A DNA stretch of 64,000 nt from Bosea sp. ANAM02 (GTDB lineage Bacteria > Pseudomonadota > Alphaproteobacteria > Rhizobiales > Beijerinckiaceae): assembly GCF_011764485.1 (NCBI RefSeq), contig NZ_AP022848.1:3066001-3130000 (forward strand), in the 5' to 3' direction. The notes under the pieces were generated by a model. The model worked only from the letters and a program-made list of their open reading frames with translations, searched no databases and was not told where the DNA came from. Shown piece by piece: positions 30,951-41,294 of this stretch (its first letter is position 1; each line of letters starts with the position of its first letter). A program made the position numbers and the translations under genes.

Positions 30951-31838
30951 TTATAGCAGCGCCTCGCCCCGGAACATCGGCACGCAGCCACCGCCGACAC
31001 GCGAGCGGAAACCGTCCGCAGCGCGTCGGGCCGTGACGTTCAGCCGGCTCGGGCGCCCCATCTCGACGCCTTGCGTGATGCTGTAGGTTGCCTCGTTGCC
31101 GCCATCGAGCGACAGGAGCAGCGCGCCGAGCGTCGCACTGGCGCTGCCGGTGGCGGGGTCTTCCCAGGTGCCGGCCAGCGGCGCGAACATCCGTGCCCGG
31201 ATGGCGTTGCCGTCGCGGGCATAGAGGAAGAGCGACAGCCGTCCCTGCAATTCCGGGTTCCGGCTTTCGAGCTTGCGGAAGGCGGCGATGTCGGGCGTCG
31301 CACCGGCAAGCGCGGCCGGCGCAACCTGGACCAGCACGAATTTCACGCCAAGCGAGGCCTGCACCGGCTTGTGACCGCTGGTGACGATGTCGGAAGCCGC
31401 CACACCGGCACAGGCGGCGATGCCGTCGACCGGCAGCTCGATGCCGAGCGAGAGTGCCTGCGGCGCGGCGATGACGGCGCCCGTCACGGCACCCGCCGCA
31501 TCACGCTCGACCGCGATCTCGACCAGCCCGGCCATCTGCTCGAAGCGCAGCACGCCGTCGCGATCACGGCCATGGCGGGCCAGCACGCAGGCCGTGCCGA
31601 CATTGGGATGGCCGGCGAAAGGCATCTCTGCGGTGCGATGGAAGATGCGGACCCGCGCGTCATTGGCGGGATCGTCCGGCGGCAGGACGAAGGTCGTCTC
31701 GCTATAGTTCATCTCCGCCGCGAGCGACTGCATCTGAGCGTCGGTGAGCCCGCGCGCATCGGTAAAGACGGCGAGCTGGTTGCCGCCAAACGGGCGATCG
31801 GTGAAGACGTCGACGGTCTCGTAGGGAAAGCTGGGCAT
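30951..31838 (-). CDS. PhzF-family isomerase/epimerase-like protein
   Basis: 295 residues, two-domain diaminopimelate-epimerase fold. N-terminal VDVFTDRPFGGNQLAVF and NYSETTF (acid Glu47), GHPNVGTA in the middle and DPATGSASATLGA in the C-terminal half mark the PhzF family. The phenazine genes are absent, so this is one of the many PhzF-like proteins of unassigned substrate. It lies 102 bases downstream of sufT on the same strand, without obvious coupling. Confidence 0.9.
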   Translation of the reverse strand: MPSFPYETVDVFTDRPFGGNQLAVFTDARGLTDAQMQSLAAEMNYSETTFVLPPDDPANDARVRIFHRTAEMPFAGHPNVGTACVLARHGRDRDGVLRFEQMAGLVEIAVERDAAGAVTGAVIAAPQALSLGIELPVDGIAACAGVAASDIVTSGHKPVQASLGVKFVLVQVAPAALAGATPDIAAFRKLESRNPELQGRLSLFLYARDGNAIRARMFAPLAGTWEDPATGSASATLGALLLSLDGGNEATYSITQGVEMGRPSRLNVTARRAADGFRSRVGGGCVPMFRGEALL

Positions 31839-31940
31839 GGCAGGCTCCGGCAGCGGATCACGCGCCTATTCCTGCCAGCGGCGTGGCCTCAGCACCAATG
31901 AAGCGATGAGATGCGATCCATCAACGCGAGCGCGTCGCGC

Positions 31941-32324
31941 TCACCACATGTCGAGCGCGACGCGGGCCTCGTCGGACATCCGCGACTGGTCCCAGGGCGG
32001 ATCGAAGGTCATGTTGACGGTGACCCCGGCGACGCCCGGCACAGCGCCGACCGCGTTCTCGACCCAGCCCGGCATCTCGCCGGCCACCGGGCAGCCCGGC
32101 GCCGTCAGCGTCATGTCGATCGTGATCTGCCGGTCGTCGGCGATGTCGACGCGGTAGATCAGCCCGAGCTCGTAGATGTCGGAGGGGATCTCGGGGTCGT
32201 AGACCGTCTTCAGCGCGGCCACGATATCGTCGGTCAGCCGGTCGATCTCTTCCGGCGGCAGCGCGGTGCCCGTGCCCATGGCGGGGGCGTTCGGCTTGAT
32301 GTCCTCAGTGACGCTGTCGGTCAT
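31941..32324 (-). CDS. sufT: SufT (DUF59/MIP18) Fe-S assembly factor
   Basis: 127 residues. The DUF59 domain has YDPEIPSDIYELGLIY (42-57) and the conserved Cys78 in APGCPV. In suf operons this protein supports Fe-S maturation, especially under high demand. It starts 15 bases after the sufS stop and is therefore the last gene of the suf run here. Confidence 0.93.
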   Translation of the reverse strand: MTDSVTEDIKPNAPAMGTGTALPPEEIDRLTDDIVAALKTVYDPEIPSDIYELGLIYRVDIADDRQITIDMTLTAPGCPVAGEMPGWVENAVGAVPGVAGVTVNMTFDPPWDQSRMSDEARVALDMW

Positions 32325-32339
32325 CTCTTCAAATCCCGG

Positions 32340-33578
32340 TCAGGCGAACAGGCTCTCGGCCTTCCGCAGGGCATCCACCAGCTTGTCCACCTCTTCGAGC
32401 GTGTTGTAGAGCCCGAAGGAGGCACGGCAGGTCGATGTCACCCCATATCGTGCCAAAAGCGGCATGGCGCAATGGGTGCCGGCCCTGACGGCGACACCGG
32501 CGCGGTCGATCACGGTCGCGACGTCATGGGCATGGGCGCCCTTCATCTCGAAGGCGACGATCGCGCCCTTCTCCTTGGCCTTGCCGAAGATGCGGATCGA
32601 GTTCATCTCGCCGAGCCGCTCCATGGCATAGGCGCCGAGCTTGGCTTCATGGGCCGCGATGTTCTCGCGGCCGAGCGCCATCATGTAGTCGAGCGCGGCA
32701 CCCAACCCCACCGCCTCGACGATCGCCGGCGTGCCGGATTCGAAGCGATGCGGCGGGTCGTTATAGGTGACAGTGTCTTCGCTGACCGTGACGATCATCT
32801 CGCCGCCGCCCTCGTAAGGCGGCAGCTTGTCGAGCCATTCCTTCTTGCCCCAGAGGATACCCGAGCCGGTCGGCCCATAGGTCTTGTGGCCGGTGAAGGC
32901 GTAGAAATCGCAGCCCAGCGCCTGCACGTCGACCGGCAGGTGGACGGCCCCCTGGCTGCCGTCGACCACCAGCGGAATGCCATACGAGCGGCAGATCGCG
33001 GCGACCTCGGCGATCGGGATGATCGTGCCGATCGCGTTCGACATCTGGGTCAGCGACACCACCTTGGTGCGCGGCGAGATCAGCTTCTCGAATTCATCGA
33101 TGAGGAAATTGCCGTCCTCGTCGATCGGCGCCCATTTGATCACGGCGCCATGGCGCTCGCGCCAGTAGTGCCAGGGCACGATGTTGGAATGATGCTCCAG
33201 GATCGAGAGGATGATCTCGTCGCCTTCCTGGATCTTGAGGTAGCGCCCGAGCGAGGAGGCCACCGTGTTGAGCGCGCCGGTGGAGGAGCGCGTGAACACG
33301 ATCTCCTCCAGATGCGCCGCGTTCAGGAAGCGGCGCGCGCTTTCGCGAGCCGCTTCATAGGCTTCCGTCGACGCGTTGGCGAGATAGTGCAGGCCGCGAT
33401 GGACATTGGCGTAGTCCTCGCGCATCAGCCGCGTCATCGCCTCGATCACCGCTTCCGGCTTCTGGGCCGAAGCGGCGTTGTCGAGATAGACCAGCGGCTT
33501 GCCATAGACTTCCCTGCTCAGGATCGGGAAATCCTTGCGGACGCCCAAGACATCGTAGGGCTTCGCCAGCGCGTTCAT
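32340..33578 (-). CDS. sufS: Cysteine desulfurase SufS (group II)
   Basis: 412 residues. PLP Lys232 is in FTGHKTYGPTG; the sulfur-carrying Cys370 is in RAGTHCAMPL, the short-loop form typical of SufS. It releases sulfur from cysteine for the SufBCD scaffold, normally with SufE or SufU; no sufE lies in the window. It follows the tautomerase gene after 3 bases. Confidence 0.97.
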   Translation of the reverse strand: MNALAKPYDVLGVRKDFPILSREVYGKPLVYLDNAASAQKPEAVIEAMTRLMREDYANVHRGLHYLANASTEAYEAARESARRFLNAAHLEEIVFTRSSTGALNTVASSLGRYLKIQEGDEIILSILEHHSNIVPWHYWRERHGAVIKWAPIDEDGNFLIDEFEKLISPRTKVVSLTQMSNAIGTIIPIAEVAAICRSYGIPLVVDGSQGAVHLPVDVQALGCDFYAFTGHKTYGPTGSGILWGKKEWLDKLPPYEGGGEMIVTVSEDTVTYNDPPHRFESGTPAIVEAVGLGAALDYMMALGRENIAAHEAKLGAYAMERLGEMNSIRIFGKAKEKGAIVAFEMKGAHAHDVATVIDRAGVAVRAGTHCAMPLLARYGVTSTCRASFGLYNTLEEVDKLVDALRKAESLFA

Positions 33579-33581
33579 GGA

Positions 33582-33791
33582 TCAGGCCTTTCCGGGCGTG
33601 GCGGGCGCCTTATTGGCGACGAGCTCGCCGCCATGGCCCCAATCCTCGCGCTCGATCTCCTGGATCACGATATGGGTGTTCTGCGGGTTCTTGCCGAGCA
33701 CCTTGACCAAAGTCTCCGTGAATTCCTTCACGATCTGCGCCTTCTGCTGGCGCGACGCGCCCTTGGTGATCTGGAGATTGATATAGGGCAT
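33582..33791 (-). CDS. 4-oxalocrotonate tautomerase family protein
   Basis: 69 residues. After Met removal Pro1 is exposed (PYINLQITKG), the catalytic base of the family; KAQIVKEFTETLVKVLGKNP completes the helix-strand core. Its ATG overlaps the sufD stop by one base (TGATG), so it is a true member of the suf operon. Why a tautomerase sits among Fe-S genes is not obvious; the arrangement recurs in this order, but I know of no established role. Confidence 0.9.
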   Translation of the reverse strand: MPYINLQITKGASRQQKAQIVKEFTETLVKVLGKNPQNTHIVIQEIEREDWGHGGELVANKAPATPGKA

Positions 33792-35140
33792 CAGACCGTG
33801 CTCACCTCGGAAGCGGCCTCGCGGGCCTTCAGCCAGGCCTCGACCTCGGCCATGACAAGGTCGCGCACATCCTCGTCGGCGATGAACTCGACCGCCTCGC
33901 CGGCGAAGGCCTGCAGCACCAGCGCCTCGGCCTGCGGACGCGGCAGGCCGCGCGCCATCAGATAGAAGAGCTGGTCGCCGTCGATCTGCGCAACCGTCGC
34001 GCCATGGCCGCAGACCACGTCGTCGGCGAAGATCTCAAGCTCGGGCTTGTTGTACATCGAGGCGCCGTCGTTGAGCAGCAGCGCGTTGCTCTTCATGCCG
34101 CCATCGGTCTTCTGCGCGTATTTGCGCACGATGACCTTGCCCTGGAACACGCCGGTCGCCTCGCCGCCTGCGATCGTCTTGAACAACTCACGGCTGGTGC
34201 CGTGCGGCACCTCGTGATCGACGATCAGCGTGACATCGGAATGCTGCGCCTTGTTGATCAGGTTGACGCCGCGCAGGCCGATCTCGGTGTGCTCGCCGGC
34301 ATAGCGGACGAAATGCTGCTGGCGCACCGTGCCGGCATTGCAGATCAGCGCGAAGGAATCGAACTTCGCGTGAGCACCGATCGTGGCGAGCAGGCTCTGC
34401 ACCTCGACCGTCGCCGCCTGCTGGCGGGTGACGATGCGGACATGCTGGATCTCGCTCTCGTCGCCGGTCTCGAAGACGATCGCGCCGTTGATCTGCTGGG
34501 CTGCGGCGCCCGCCGCTTCGCTGACCTCGACGATCGTGCCCTTGACGCCCTTGCCGGCCAGAACGACCGAACGATGGAACACCGCCCGCTCTTCCTCGCC
34601 GGAAGCAAGCGCGACGATCACGATGCGCTGCTCCAGCTCGACGCCATCGGCGATCTCGACGAACACGCCGTCGCGCATCAGCGCGGTATTGAGCGCGAGG
34701 CCCATGTCGTCATGGCCGACCGAAGGCCCGGCCAGGATGCGGGTCAGGTCCTCGCGGGGCGAGACCAGCGCCTCGGCGAGCGACTGCACCGAGACGCCCT
34801 CGGGGATCGCATCGAGCGTCGAGAGTTTCGGCGCGAAGAGGCCGTCGACCAGCACGAGGCGCAGGCCGTCGAGCTTCAGCGCGGCAAGGCGAGCCTTGAC
34901 CGCCGCGCTGACGGCAGCGCCGCCTGCAAGCGGGCGCGCCTCCCGCAGCAGCGTGCGCAGATCGGTATAGCGCCAGGATTCGAGCCGGCGATGCGGCAGG
35001 CCCTTGGCCTCGAATCCGGCGAAGGCGTCCTCGCGCAGCTTGCGCACGGCCGGGCCGCCCGGCAGCTCGGCCTTACTGTCGGCATATTGCTGGACGAGCT
35101 GCTGTTCGGCAGCCGTCTTCAGCGGGGTGACGATGGCCAT
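33791..35140 (-). CDS. sufD: Fe-S cluster assembly protein SufD
   Basis: 449 residues from the ATG at 35140, which overlaps the sufC stop by one base. The C-terminal right-handed beta-helix region (VRKYAQKTDGGMKSNALLLN, then VVCGHGATVAQIDGDQLFYL) is typical of SufB/SufD. It forms the SufBC2D scaffold, supporting iron entry. Length is normal for alphaproteobacteria. Confidence 0.97.
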   Translation of the reverse strand: MAIVTPLKTAAEQQLVQQYADSKAELPGGPAVRKLREDAFAGFEAKGLPHRRLESWRYTDLRTLLREARPLAGGAAVSAAVKARLAALKLDGLRLVLVDGLFAPKLSTLDAIPEGVSVQSLAEALVSPREDLTRILAGPSVGHDDMGLALNTALMRDGVFVEIADGVELEQRIVIVALASGEEERAVFHRSVVLAGKGVKGTIVEVSEAAGAAAQQINGAIVFETGDESEIQHVRIVTRQQAATVEVQSLLATIGAHAKFDSFALICNAGTVRQQHFVRYAGEHTEIGLRGVNLINKAQHSDVTLIVDHEVPHGTSRELFKTIAGGEATGVFQGKVIVRKYAQKTDGGMKSNALLLNDGASMYNKPELEIFADDVVCGHGATVAQIDGDQLFYLMARGLPRPQAEALVLQAFAGEAVEFIADEDVRDLVMAEVEAWLKAREAASEVSTV

Positions 35141-35892
35141 CAGGCGGCCTCCCCATAGGCCGCGTAGCCCGACTTCTCGAGCTCCAGCGCCAGCTCCTTG
35201 CCGCCGGTCTTCACGATCCTGCCCTTCGACATGACGTGGACGGTGTCCGGGACGATATGGTCGAGCAGGCGCTGGTAGTGGGTGATGACGAGGAAGCCGC
35301 GGTTCTTGTCGCGGAGCGCGTTGACGCCCTCGGCAACGATGCGCAGCGCGTCGATATCGAGGCCGGAATCGGTCTCGTCGAGGATGCACATGGACGGCGA
35401 AAGCAGAGCCATCTGAAGGATTTCCATGCGCTTCTTCTCACCACCGGAGAAGCCGACATTGAGCGGTCGGCGCAGCATGTCCTTGGCGATGCCGAGCTTG
35501 TCGGCGGCGGCGTTGACCTGCTTGATGAAATCCGGCGTCAGCAATTCGTCCTGCCCGCGCGCCTTGCGCTGCGCGTTCATGGCCGCCTTCAGGAAGGTCA
35601 TGGTGGCGACGCCAGGAATCTCCAGCGGGTACTGGAAGGCGAGGAAGATGCCGGCCGCGGCGCGGGCATCGGCCTCCATCTCCAGCACGTTCTCGCCGTT
35701 GAGCAGGATCTCGCCGTCGAGGACCTCGTAGTCCTCCTTGCCGGCGATGACATAGCTCAGCGTCGACTTGCCGGAGCCGTTCGGCCCCATGATCGCGGCG
35801 ACCTCGCCGTCGTTCACGGTGAGGTTCAGGCCGTTGAGGATCTGCTTGTCCTCGTCGGCGATCTTGACGACTAGGTTGCGAATTTCGAGCAT
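35140..35892 (-). CDS. sufC: Fe-S cluster assembly ATPase SufC
   Basis: 250 residues, ABC-type ATPase. Walker [10 protein letters not shown] (36-44), signature [13 protein letters not shown], Walker [12 protein letters not shown] and the SufC-specific [12 protein letters not shown] are intact. It drives conformational change in SufBC2D. A 148-base gap with a palindromic repeat separates it from sufB upstream. Confidence 0.98.
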   Translation of the reverse strand: MLEIRNLVVKIADEDKQILNGLNLTVNDGEVAAIMGPNGSGKSTLSYVIAGKEDYEVLDGEILLNGENVLEMEADARAAAGIFLAFQYPLEIPGVATMTFLKAAMNAQRKARGQDELLTPDFIKQVNAAADKLGIAKDMLRRPLNVGFSGGEKKRMEILQMALLSPSMCILDETDSGLDIDALRIVAEGVNALRDKNRGFLVITHYQRLLDHIVPDTVHVMSKGRIVKTGGKELALELEKSGYAAYGEAA

Positions 35893-35904
35893 CGTTTCGT
35901 TCCT

Positions 35905-36034
35905 GTGTCATCCCGTGCGCAGTGCGGCACGTAGTGCTGCGCCGCAGACACGGGACCGTTATGTCCAGTGATAGTTCTGCAAACGGTCCCGCATCTGCGC
36001 AGCGGCACCATGTGCCGCGGCGCGTGCGGGAAGA
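35905..36034. repeat. Intergenic palindromic element, ATCCCGTGCGC class, inside the suf operon
   Basis: TGTCATCCCGTGCGCAGTGC at one end and GCCGCGGCGCGTGCGGGAAG at the other, with inner arms CGCAGACACGGGACCGT and ACGGTCCCGCATCTGCG. It occupies the sufB-sufC gap and would fold into a long hairpin in the suf transcript. Confidence 0.85.
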
Positions 36035-36040
36035 CCGCTC

Positions 36041-37513
<1,473 letters not shown>

Positions 37514-37573
37514 GTTCAGTCTCCAGTCGCGGGTTCAAGGCCCGCCGGTTTGGTCTTCGTGTTGCGGAACGCG

Positions 37574-38776
37574 TCAGGCGGCAGCCCTGGCGCTCCGATC
37601 GGGTTGCGCGGCCACGAGCTTTTCATAGGCCGCGAGAAAGAGATCGATATCCGCCTCGCAGGTGGTCCATCCGAGCGAGGCCCGCAAGGCCCCTGCGCTC
37701 ATGGCGGGGTCGATTTTCATCGCATCGAGCACATGCGAGCGCTTGACCTTGCCCGAGGAGCAGGCCGAGCCGGAGGACAAAGCCGCCCCGGCGAGGTCGA
37801 GCTTGATCAGAACGGTCTCGGCCTTGAGGCCGGGCGTCGCGAAGGCGCTGGTATTGGGCAGGCGCGGCGCGGCCTTAGCGAAGATCGCCGTCGCCGGCGA
37901 GAGCGCTGCAAGTCCCGCCTCAAGGCGGTCGCGCAAGCCGGAAAGCCGCGCTGCTTCTTCGTCCAGAATCTTGCCGGCGATCTCGGCCGCCGCGCCGAAG
38001 CCGATGATCCCCGGCAGGTTTTCGGTTCCGGCACGCCAACCGCGCTCCTGCCCGCCGCCGCGCATCGGCTTGTCGGCCAATTCGAGCGCGCCCGTACGGA
38101 AGACAATCGCGCCGATGCCCTTCGGGCCGCCGATCTTGTGCGCCGACAGGGTCAGCACGTCGGCGCCGAGCGCCATGGTATCGATGGCGATCTTGCCCGC
38201 CGCTTGCACGGCATCGCTATGCAGCAGACCACCACGGCGGTGCACGATTTCAGCCGCCTCAGCAATCGGCTGGATCACGCCGGTCTCGTTATTGGCGAGA
38301 TGGATCGAGACGAGCGCCCGCGCGCCGGGATTCCCGGCGACGAAGCGGGTCAACCGCTCATCGAGCCAGGCGAGATCGACCAAGCCGTCGCCGTTGACCG
38401 GGATCGCCTCGACGGCGCCAGCCGGGAAACGATGCCCCTCGCGCACGCAGGCATGCTCGGTCGCGCTGTGAAGGAGAAGCGTCGCGGGTATCCGCACGCA
38501 GTCGCGCCTGCCGTCGCAATCCATCAGGCCGGGCGAGAGCACCGCGGTATTCGCTTCGGTGCCACCACTGGAGAAAACGACATTGGAGGCCTTGGCGCCG
38601 ACGAGCCTGGCGACCTGCTCGCGCGCCCGCTCCATCGCGGCCCGTGCGGCACGTCCTTCGCCATGGACGGAGGACGGATTGCCCGGCAGCGTCAGCGCAC
38701 GAGCGACCGCTTCCATCACCTCCGGGCGCACCGGGGTCGTGGCGTTGTGGTCGAGATAGGCGCGTCCCGCCGTCAC
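37574..38776 (-). CDS. Cysteine desulfurase (IscS/NifS type, group I)
   Basis: 400 residues from the GTG at 38776 (AGGA just upstream), starting MTAGRAYLDHNATTPVRPEV. PLP Lys214 lies in LSAHKIGGPKG and the active Cys339 in SGSACSSG, within the longer flexible loop of group I enzymes. It heads the suf operon, so the operon codes two desulfurases of different groups. A longer reading from 38911 exists but lacks family conservation. Confidence 0.93.
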   Translation of the reverse strand: MTAGRAYLDHNATTPVRPEVMEAVARALTLPGNPSSVHGEGRAARAAMERAREQVARLVGAKASNVVFSSGGTEANTAVLSPGLMDCDGRRDCVRIPATLLLHSATEHACVREGHRFPAGAVEAIPVNGDGLVDLAWLDERLTRFVAGNPGARALVSIHLANNETGVIQPIAEAAEIVHRRGGLLHSDAVQAAGKIAIDTMALGADVLTLSAHKIGGPKGIGAIVFRTGALELADKPMRGGGQERGWRAGTENLPGIIGFGAAAEIAGKILDEEAARLSGLRDRLEAGLAALSPATAIFAKAAPRLPNTSAFATPGLKAETVLIKLDLAGAALSSGSACSSGKVKRSHVLDAMKIDPAMSAGALRASLGWTTCEADIDLFLAAYEKLVAAQPDRSARAAA

Positions 38777-38939
38777 GATCCTGCCTGCTCCATCCTCGTC
38801 ATTGCCGACACACCGATACGAAATGCTTGAAATCGCACCTGTGCGCCGTGCTATAGCCGCCCATCCGAACCGGCCGGAACGGTCGAAACGCGGTTCGCTC
38901 AAGCGACCCACCGTTTTGTTCTCGACTTGTTCACGGCTG

Positions 38940-38954
38940 TTAGAACTATTCTAA
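38940..38954. promoter_or_regulatory. Iron control element (Irr-type box) upstream of the suf operon
   Basis: TTAGAA-CTA-TTCTAA is a perfect 6-3-6 inverted repeat matching the core of the iron control element recognised by Irr in Hyphomicrobiales. It lies about 165 bases upstream of the desulfurase start, between the divergent suf operon and the hydrolase gene, and could act on either. In related species suf operons are Irr targets. Confidence 0.65.
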
Positions 38955-39070
38955 GCGCTCTTCATCTAGGGCGCGCTTGGTGGCGCCGTCAAGGGCGGCC
39001 GGGTTTCGAGCAGGCATGCGCCCGCTTTCTGCCCGCCCGCGCCGGCACTGCCGCAAGAAGCGGTGAGACG

Positions 39071-39742
39071 ATGCCAGAGGTGATTTTCAACGGGCCCGCG
39101 GGCCGGATCGAGGGCCGCTACCAGCCCGCCAAGAAGCGCGGCGCGCCGCTTGCGATCATCCTGCACCCGCACCCGCAATTCGGCGGGACGATGAACAACC
39201 AGATCGTCTACAATCTGTTCTACACTTTCGTGAACCGCGGCTTCTCGGCGCTGCGCTTCAATTTCCGCGGCGTCGGCCGCAGCCAGGGCCATTTCGACCA
39301 TGGCGCCGGCGAGCTTTCGGACGCCGCCGCAGCGCTCGACTGGATGCAGGCGCTCAACCCAGAGGCCAAGAGCTGCTGGATCTCCGGCGTCTCCTTCGGC
39401 GCCTGGATCGGCATGCAGCTCCTGATGCGCCGCCCGGAGATCGAGGGCTTCCTCTCGATCGCGGCGATGGCCAACCGCTACGACTTCTCGTTCCTGGCGC
39501 CCTGCCCGTCCTCGGGCCTGTTCGTCCATGGCTCCGAGGATCGCGTCGCCCCGGTCAAGGAGGTCATGGCGGTGATCGAGAAGGTTAAAACGCAGAAGGG
39601 CATCCAGATCGAGCATACGGTCGTGGACGGCGCCAACCACTTCTTCGACGGCAAGGTCGATGTGCTGATGAGCCAGGTCGGCGCCTATCTCGACGCCAAG
39701 GTCGGCCCCGAGATCCTCAAGACCGAGCAGGAACAGGCCTGA
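39071..39742 (+). CDS. Alpha/beta hydrolase
   Basis: 223 residues from the ATG at 39071. LHPHPQFGGTMNN near the N-terminus, the nucleophile elbow SGVSFGAWIG, acid in HGSEDRVAP and base His in DGANHFFDG match the small bacterial hydrolases that lack a lid (COG2945-like). No signal peptide. The substrate is unknown; homologues are widespread in alphaproteobacteria next to suf or tyrS. Confidence 0.9.
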   Translation: MPEVIFNGPAGRIEGRYQPAKKRGAPLAIILHPHPQFGGTMNNQIVYNLFYTFVNRGFSALRFNFRGVGRSQGHFDHGAGELSDAAAALDWMQALNPEAKSCWISGVSFGAWIGMQLLMRRPEIEGFLSIAAMANRYDFSFLAPCPSSGLFVHGSEDRVAPVKEVMAVIEKVKTQKGIQIEHTVVDGANHFFDGKVDVLMSQVGAYLDAKVGPEILKTEQEQA

Positions 39743-39792
39743 AAGCTGCCTTTACGAATGACAACCGCGTCATGCTCTCCCCTGTGGCGAGC

Positions 39793-39835
39793 ATCCACGT
39801 CTTGAACACGACCTTCGACCAGAGAAGACGTGGGT
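39793..39835 (+). other. Stem-loop in the tyrS leader
   Basis: ATCCACGTCTT (39793-39803) pairs with AAGACGTGGGT (39825-39835) with one mismatch around a 21-base loop, 55 bases before the tyrS start. It may be a transcript-level control element or an incidental fold; a classic T-box is not visible. Confidence 0.4.
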
Positions 39836-39889
39836 GGTCGGGACAGGCCCGATCATGACGCGAAACCCGTCAAACCATTGAGCCTCGCC

Positions 39890-41143
39890 ATGACCACCTA
39901 CAAGTCCGATTTCCTGCGCGTGCTCGACGAGCGCGGCCTCATCCATCAGGTCTCCGACGCGGAGGGCCTCGATGCTCTGTGCCGGCAGGGAACCCAGACG
40001 GCCTATGTCGGCTATGATGCGACGGCGACCTCGATCCATATCGGCAACCTGATCTCGCTGACCATGCTCTACTGGTTCCAGGAGACCGGGCATAAGCCCA
40101 TCACGCTGATGGGCGGCGGCACCTCCATGGTCGGCGACCCCTCCTTCCGCGACGACCAGCGCAAGCTGCTGACCGTCGAGGAGATTGCCACCAATATCGA
40201 GAGCATCAAGCGCGTCTTCGGCCGCATCCTGCGCTATGGCGACGGGCCGACCGACGCGATGATGGCCAATAATGCCGACTGGCTGCTGAAACTGAACTAT
40301 GTCGAGTTCCTGCGCGATGTCGGGCGGCATTTCTCGGTCAACCGCATGCTGTCCTTCGATTCGGTGAAGCTGAGGCTCGACCGTGAGCAGTCGCTGTCCT
40401 TCCTCGAATTCAACTACATGATCATGCAGGGTTACGACTTCACGGAGCTCAACCGCCGCTATGGCTGCCGTCTGCAGATGGGTGGCTCGGACCAGTGGGG
40501 CAACATCATCAACGGCGTCGACCTCTCGCACCGGATGGGCGGCCCGCAGCTCTACTGCCTGACCACGCCGCTGCTGACGACCGCCTCCGGCGCCAAGATG
40601 GGCAAGACCGCCAATGGCGCGGTCTGGCTCAATGCCGACGTCTTCAGCCCCTATGATTTCTGGCAATATTTCCGCAATACCGAGGACGCCGATGTCGGCC
40701 GCTTCCTCAAGGTGTTCACGCGCCTGCCGATGGACGAGATCGCCCGTCTCGCGGCGCTCGGCGGCGCCGAGTTGAATGAGGCGAAGAAGGTCCTCGCCAC
40801 CGAGATCACGGCCATCGTCCACGGCCGCAAGGCGGCCGAGGCGGCCGCCGAGACGGCGCGCAAGACCTTCGAGGAAGGCGGTCTCGCCGCCGACCTGCCG
40901 AGCGTCGCGATAGCGCGCGCCGAGATCGAGCCCGGCATCGGCGTGCTGACCGCCTTCGTCAAGGCGGGCCTGGTGCCCTCGACCGGCGAGGCGCGCCGTC
41001 AGGTCAAGGCCGGGGGCCTGCGCGTCAATGATGTGGTGGTCACCGACGAGCGCGCCGCGCTCCGCCTCGGCGACATCACCTCGGAAGGCGTGATCAAGCT
41101 CTCCTTCGGCAAGAAGAAGCATATCCTGCTGCGGCCGGAGTAA
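39890..41143 (+). CDS. tyrS: Tyrosyl-tRNA synthetase
   Basis: 417 residues from the ATG at 39890. Class I signatures are HIGN (50-53, HIGH-like) and KMGKT (236-240, KMSKS-like); [10 protein letters not shown] begins the tyrosine pocket. A C-terminal S4 domain ([19 protein letters not shown]) binds tRNA. A GTG at 39830 gives a longer frame with no family support. Charges tRNA-Tyr. Confidence 0.98.
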   Translation: MTTYKSDFLRVLDERGLIHQVSDAEGLDALCRQGTQTAYVGYDATATSIHIGNLISLTMLYWFQETGHKPITLMGGGTSMVGDPSFRDDQRKLLTVEEIATNIESIKRVFGRILRYGDGPTDAMMANNADWLLKLNYVEFLRDVGRHFSVNRMLSFDSVKLRLDREQSLSFLEFNYMIMQGYDFTELNRRYGCRLQMGGSDQWGNIINGVDLSHRMGGPQLYCLTTPLLTTASGAKMGKTANGAVWLNADVFSPYDFWQYFRNTEDADVGRFLKVFTRLPMDEIARLAALGGAELNEAKKVLATEITAIVHGRKAAEAAAETARKTFEEGGLAADLPSVAIARAEIEPGIGVLTAFVKAGLVPSTGEARRQVKAGGLRVNDVVVTDERAALRLGDITSEGVIKLSFGKKKHILLRPE

Positions 41144-41153
41144 GCCTTCCGCC

Positions 41154-41287
41154 TGTCATCCCGTGCGCGGTGCAGCGCGAAGCGGTGCGCCGCAGACACG
41201 GGACCGTGCGACGAGAAGGCGCCTTTCCGAGGGCGGTCCCGTGTCTGCGCAGCAGCACTGCGTGCCGCAGCGCGTGCGGGGATGACA
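41154..41287. repeat. Intergenic palindromic element, ATCCCGTGCGC class
   Basis: TGTCATCCCGTGCGCGGTGC ... GCAGCGCGTGCGGGGATGAC, inner arms GCGCCGCAGACACGGGACCG and CGGTCCCGTGTCTGCGCAGC. It sits between convergent tyrS and the AsmA-like gene. Confidence 0.88.
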
Positions 41288-41294
41288 GCGGTCT

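Noticed and set aside
39776..39889. T-box riboswitch before tyrS
   Set aside because: No T-box sequence or specifier loop can be recognised; only one simple hairpin is present.
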